A stretch of 64,000 bases of DNA from positions 1 to 64,000 of the forward strand of contig JAEZOB010000039.1 in NCBI GenBank assembly GCA_023414355.1, read 5' to 3'. Both the position numbers and the translations under genes were made by a program. Below the pieces are notes generated by a model. It was given only the letters and a program-made list of their open reading frames with translations. It made no database searches and was not told the origin of the DNA. Shown one piece after another: positions 62,804-64,000 of the stretch (within the stretch, counting starts at the first letter, position 1; each line of letters begins with the position of its first letter). This DNA comes from Bacillota bacterium (GTDB lineage: Bacteria > Bacillota > Clostridia > Lachnospirales > Lachnospiraceae).

Positions 62804-64000
62804 CTATTCTTCTGGATTCTCATTAGTATCACTTCTCTCAATAAAATTTAACCCCAAAAATTTTAGTTTATCTTCTCTTTTACCATTCCCTATTTGAATG
62901 CCCCATCTTTCACATAAAAAATTAGTTAATTTTATACCTCTATTTAATATAGCCTTGGCATCCCAATCATTATATTCTGTTAATTCTATTTCTGAATAAG
63001 AACCATATTTATATCCTATAGGGTTTTGAGTATTAGATTTTTTTTCCGGGAAAGGTTTATTTGCTAGTTTTACATTTTTATCGGAAGATATAGCTACTAG
63101 GTTACCCAAAGAATTTTTTAGCTTATTTTTCTTTTTATAGTCATATTCAGCAAACATATCCAACCAATATCGGTGGTGTGAATTTTCTGGATATATATGC
63201 TCAATTGAATCATAACCGCTTTCATATATTTTCCATCTGTCTAGCTTTTCTATATTAGTCTTACTTTTCTTCATTAAGCTTAATTCATATTCACACAAAA
63301 AGTATCTCACCCAATAAGTTTTATAAAATCCACTTCTCCCATATAATTTAATTGTATTCTTATTCACCTCAGTAGAACTAATAAAAGCTGAATGTGCTTT
63401 CTCAAATTTTTCAGTTACTCCTTTAATTGTTAAATCACCTTTATTTAATTTCTTAACAATATCACTGAAATCTATATATTTTATGTCAGCATCATCTATA
63501 GCCTCGCCATCAAAAAATTGTATTGCAAATAGATATTTTTCAAATGCTTTCAGAAATTTCAAAAGATTTCTATCATTCTTTCCATAAGCCCTAAAACACG
63601 CTAACATAAAGACATTCAAATAAGAAAAATCTATTGCGTTTCTGTACATATGGCGTCGTCCTCGACTAATTGAAAAGAAATTAATTTTATCTATATATTC
63701 TTTAATCTCCATATCATAATGTGATGAATATGGATTTTTGATAGTTCCCCAAAGATCTATACAATCACAAAGATTCTGTATATATTCAAAACAATCATTA
63801 ACATCAAGAGAATTGTCCATAATTCGCTGAATAACAAAAAATTTATTTAGTAAAAAGTTTGTTTGCCACTCGCCGAATTCATAATAATACCCTCGATAAT
63901 TTTCTTTTTCCATTTGTTCCATGTTCTCAGCAAAATATAGCATAAAATGTGTTACTAAAAACTCATCGTCTAATAACAATCTTTCTCTATTCTTTCCTAG
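62804..64000 (-). CDS. DUF262/DUF1524 (GmrSD-like) protein, N-terminus beyond the window
   Basis: The frame is open from the right edge (64000) to 62804, at least 398 codons; the true start lies outside. The C-terminal part has SIEHIYPENSHH (His of the HNH-like DUF1524 nuclease), SLGNLVAIS and NKPFPEKK, then YNDWDAKAILNRG. This is the GmrD end of GmrSD-type proteins, which cut modified phage DNA as type IV restriction enzymes. The visible left part is helical; the ParB-like DUF262 domain would be upstream. A+T content is far above the neighbouring genes, consistent with transfer together with the tRNA-type site at 62630. Confidence 0.75.
   Translation of the reverse strand, partial: LGKNRERLLLDDEFLVTHFMLYFAENMEQMEKENYRGYYYEFGEWQTNFLLNKFFVIQRIMDNSLDVNDCFEYIQNLCDCIDLWGTIKNPYSSHYDMEIKEYIDKINFFSISRGRRHMYRNAIDFSYLNVFMLACFRAYGKNDRNLLKFLKAFEKYLFAIQFFDGEAIDDADIKYIDFSDIVKKLNKGDLTIKGVTEKFEKAHSAFISSTEVNKNTIKLYGRSGFYKTYWVRYFLCEYELSLMKKSKTNIEKLDRWKIYESGYDSIEHIYPENSHHRYWLDMFAEYDYKKKNKLKNSLGNLVAISSDKNVKLANKPFPEKKSNTQNPIGYKYGSYSEIELTEYNDWDAKAILNRGIKLTNFLCERWGIQIGNGKREDKLKFLGLNFIERSDTNENPEE

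Overview
The window looks like the chromosome of a spore-forming, anaerobic, Gram-positive member of the Clostridia, most likely Lachnospiraceae or a close relative. Evidence: an alpha/beta-type small acid-soluble spore protein, two SleC-type cortex-lytic enzymes, an AddAB recombination nuclease, HrcA/CIRCE control of groESL, clostridial-type 6S RNA, direct charging of tRNA-Gln by GlnRS, strong AGGAGG ribosome binding sites and moderate G+C. The species cannot be named from the sequence.

Layout. 1-5200: a large secreted fibronectin-III-like repeat protein (running off the left edge), a LemA-like membrane protein and an Agr-type LytTR regulator/GHKL kinase pair. Matched 21-bp-spaced direct repeats lie upstream of the first two genes, so the three parts probably form one regulon. 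5300-18500: ROK regulator, HAD hydrolase with a SASP gene, addB-addA, a membrane-anchored unknown, and nadE-degV. 18760-23250: 6S RNA, an OmpR-type two-component system, a secreted Ig-like protein and dCMP deaminase. 23500-28900: a VOC protein, a long degenerate inverted repeat, and carAB behind an ARG-box promoter. 29000-33500: two tandem sleC genes, thiT behind a TPP riboswitch, and a secreted amidase. 33500-39500: a MocR-type regulator, two aldo/keto reductases and a DUF4932 exported protein. 39500-47700: groESL, DUF6062/DUF2225, glnS, a SleB-like hydrolase and DUF3810.

47900-53000 is the most original part. The methionine importer genes metN-metI-metQ are preceded by a strong promoter, a 26-codon leader ORF with six Met and three Cys, and an intrinsic terminator. 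This is the layout of a translation-sensing attenuator. A second small ORF of 44 codons, with a radical-SAM-like CxxxCxxC motif, lies between metI and metQ. Next to it are an ArsP-like permease and an ArsR regulator that share a TATCGTA-N4-TACGATA operator.

53000-62200 holds assorted single genes (metallophosphoesterase, cyclase-like protein, YjbR, WYL regulator, DUF1848, GNAT), a tRNA-Pro(AGG), a small membrane protein with four calcium-loop-like repeats, a PfkB kinase, an MFS exporter split by a one-base frameshift and a cold-shock gene. At 62630 a 42-nt copy of the 3' half of a tRNA (apparently tRNA-Thr) sits in front of its terminator and marks the edge of an integrated AT-rich element. 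The first gene of that element is the C-terminal part of a DUF262/DUF1524 (GmrSD-like) protein that runs off the right edge. Start codons were moved from the longest frame wherever a Shine-Dalgarno sequence favoured another; these changes are noted per gene.
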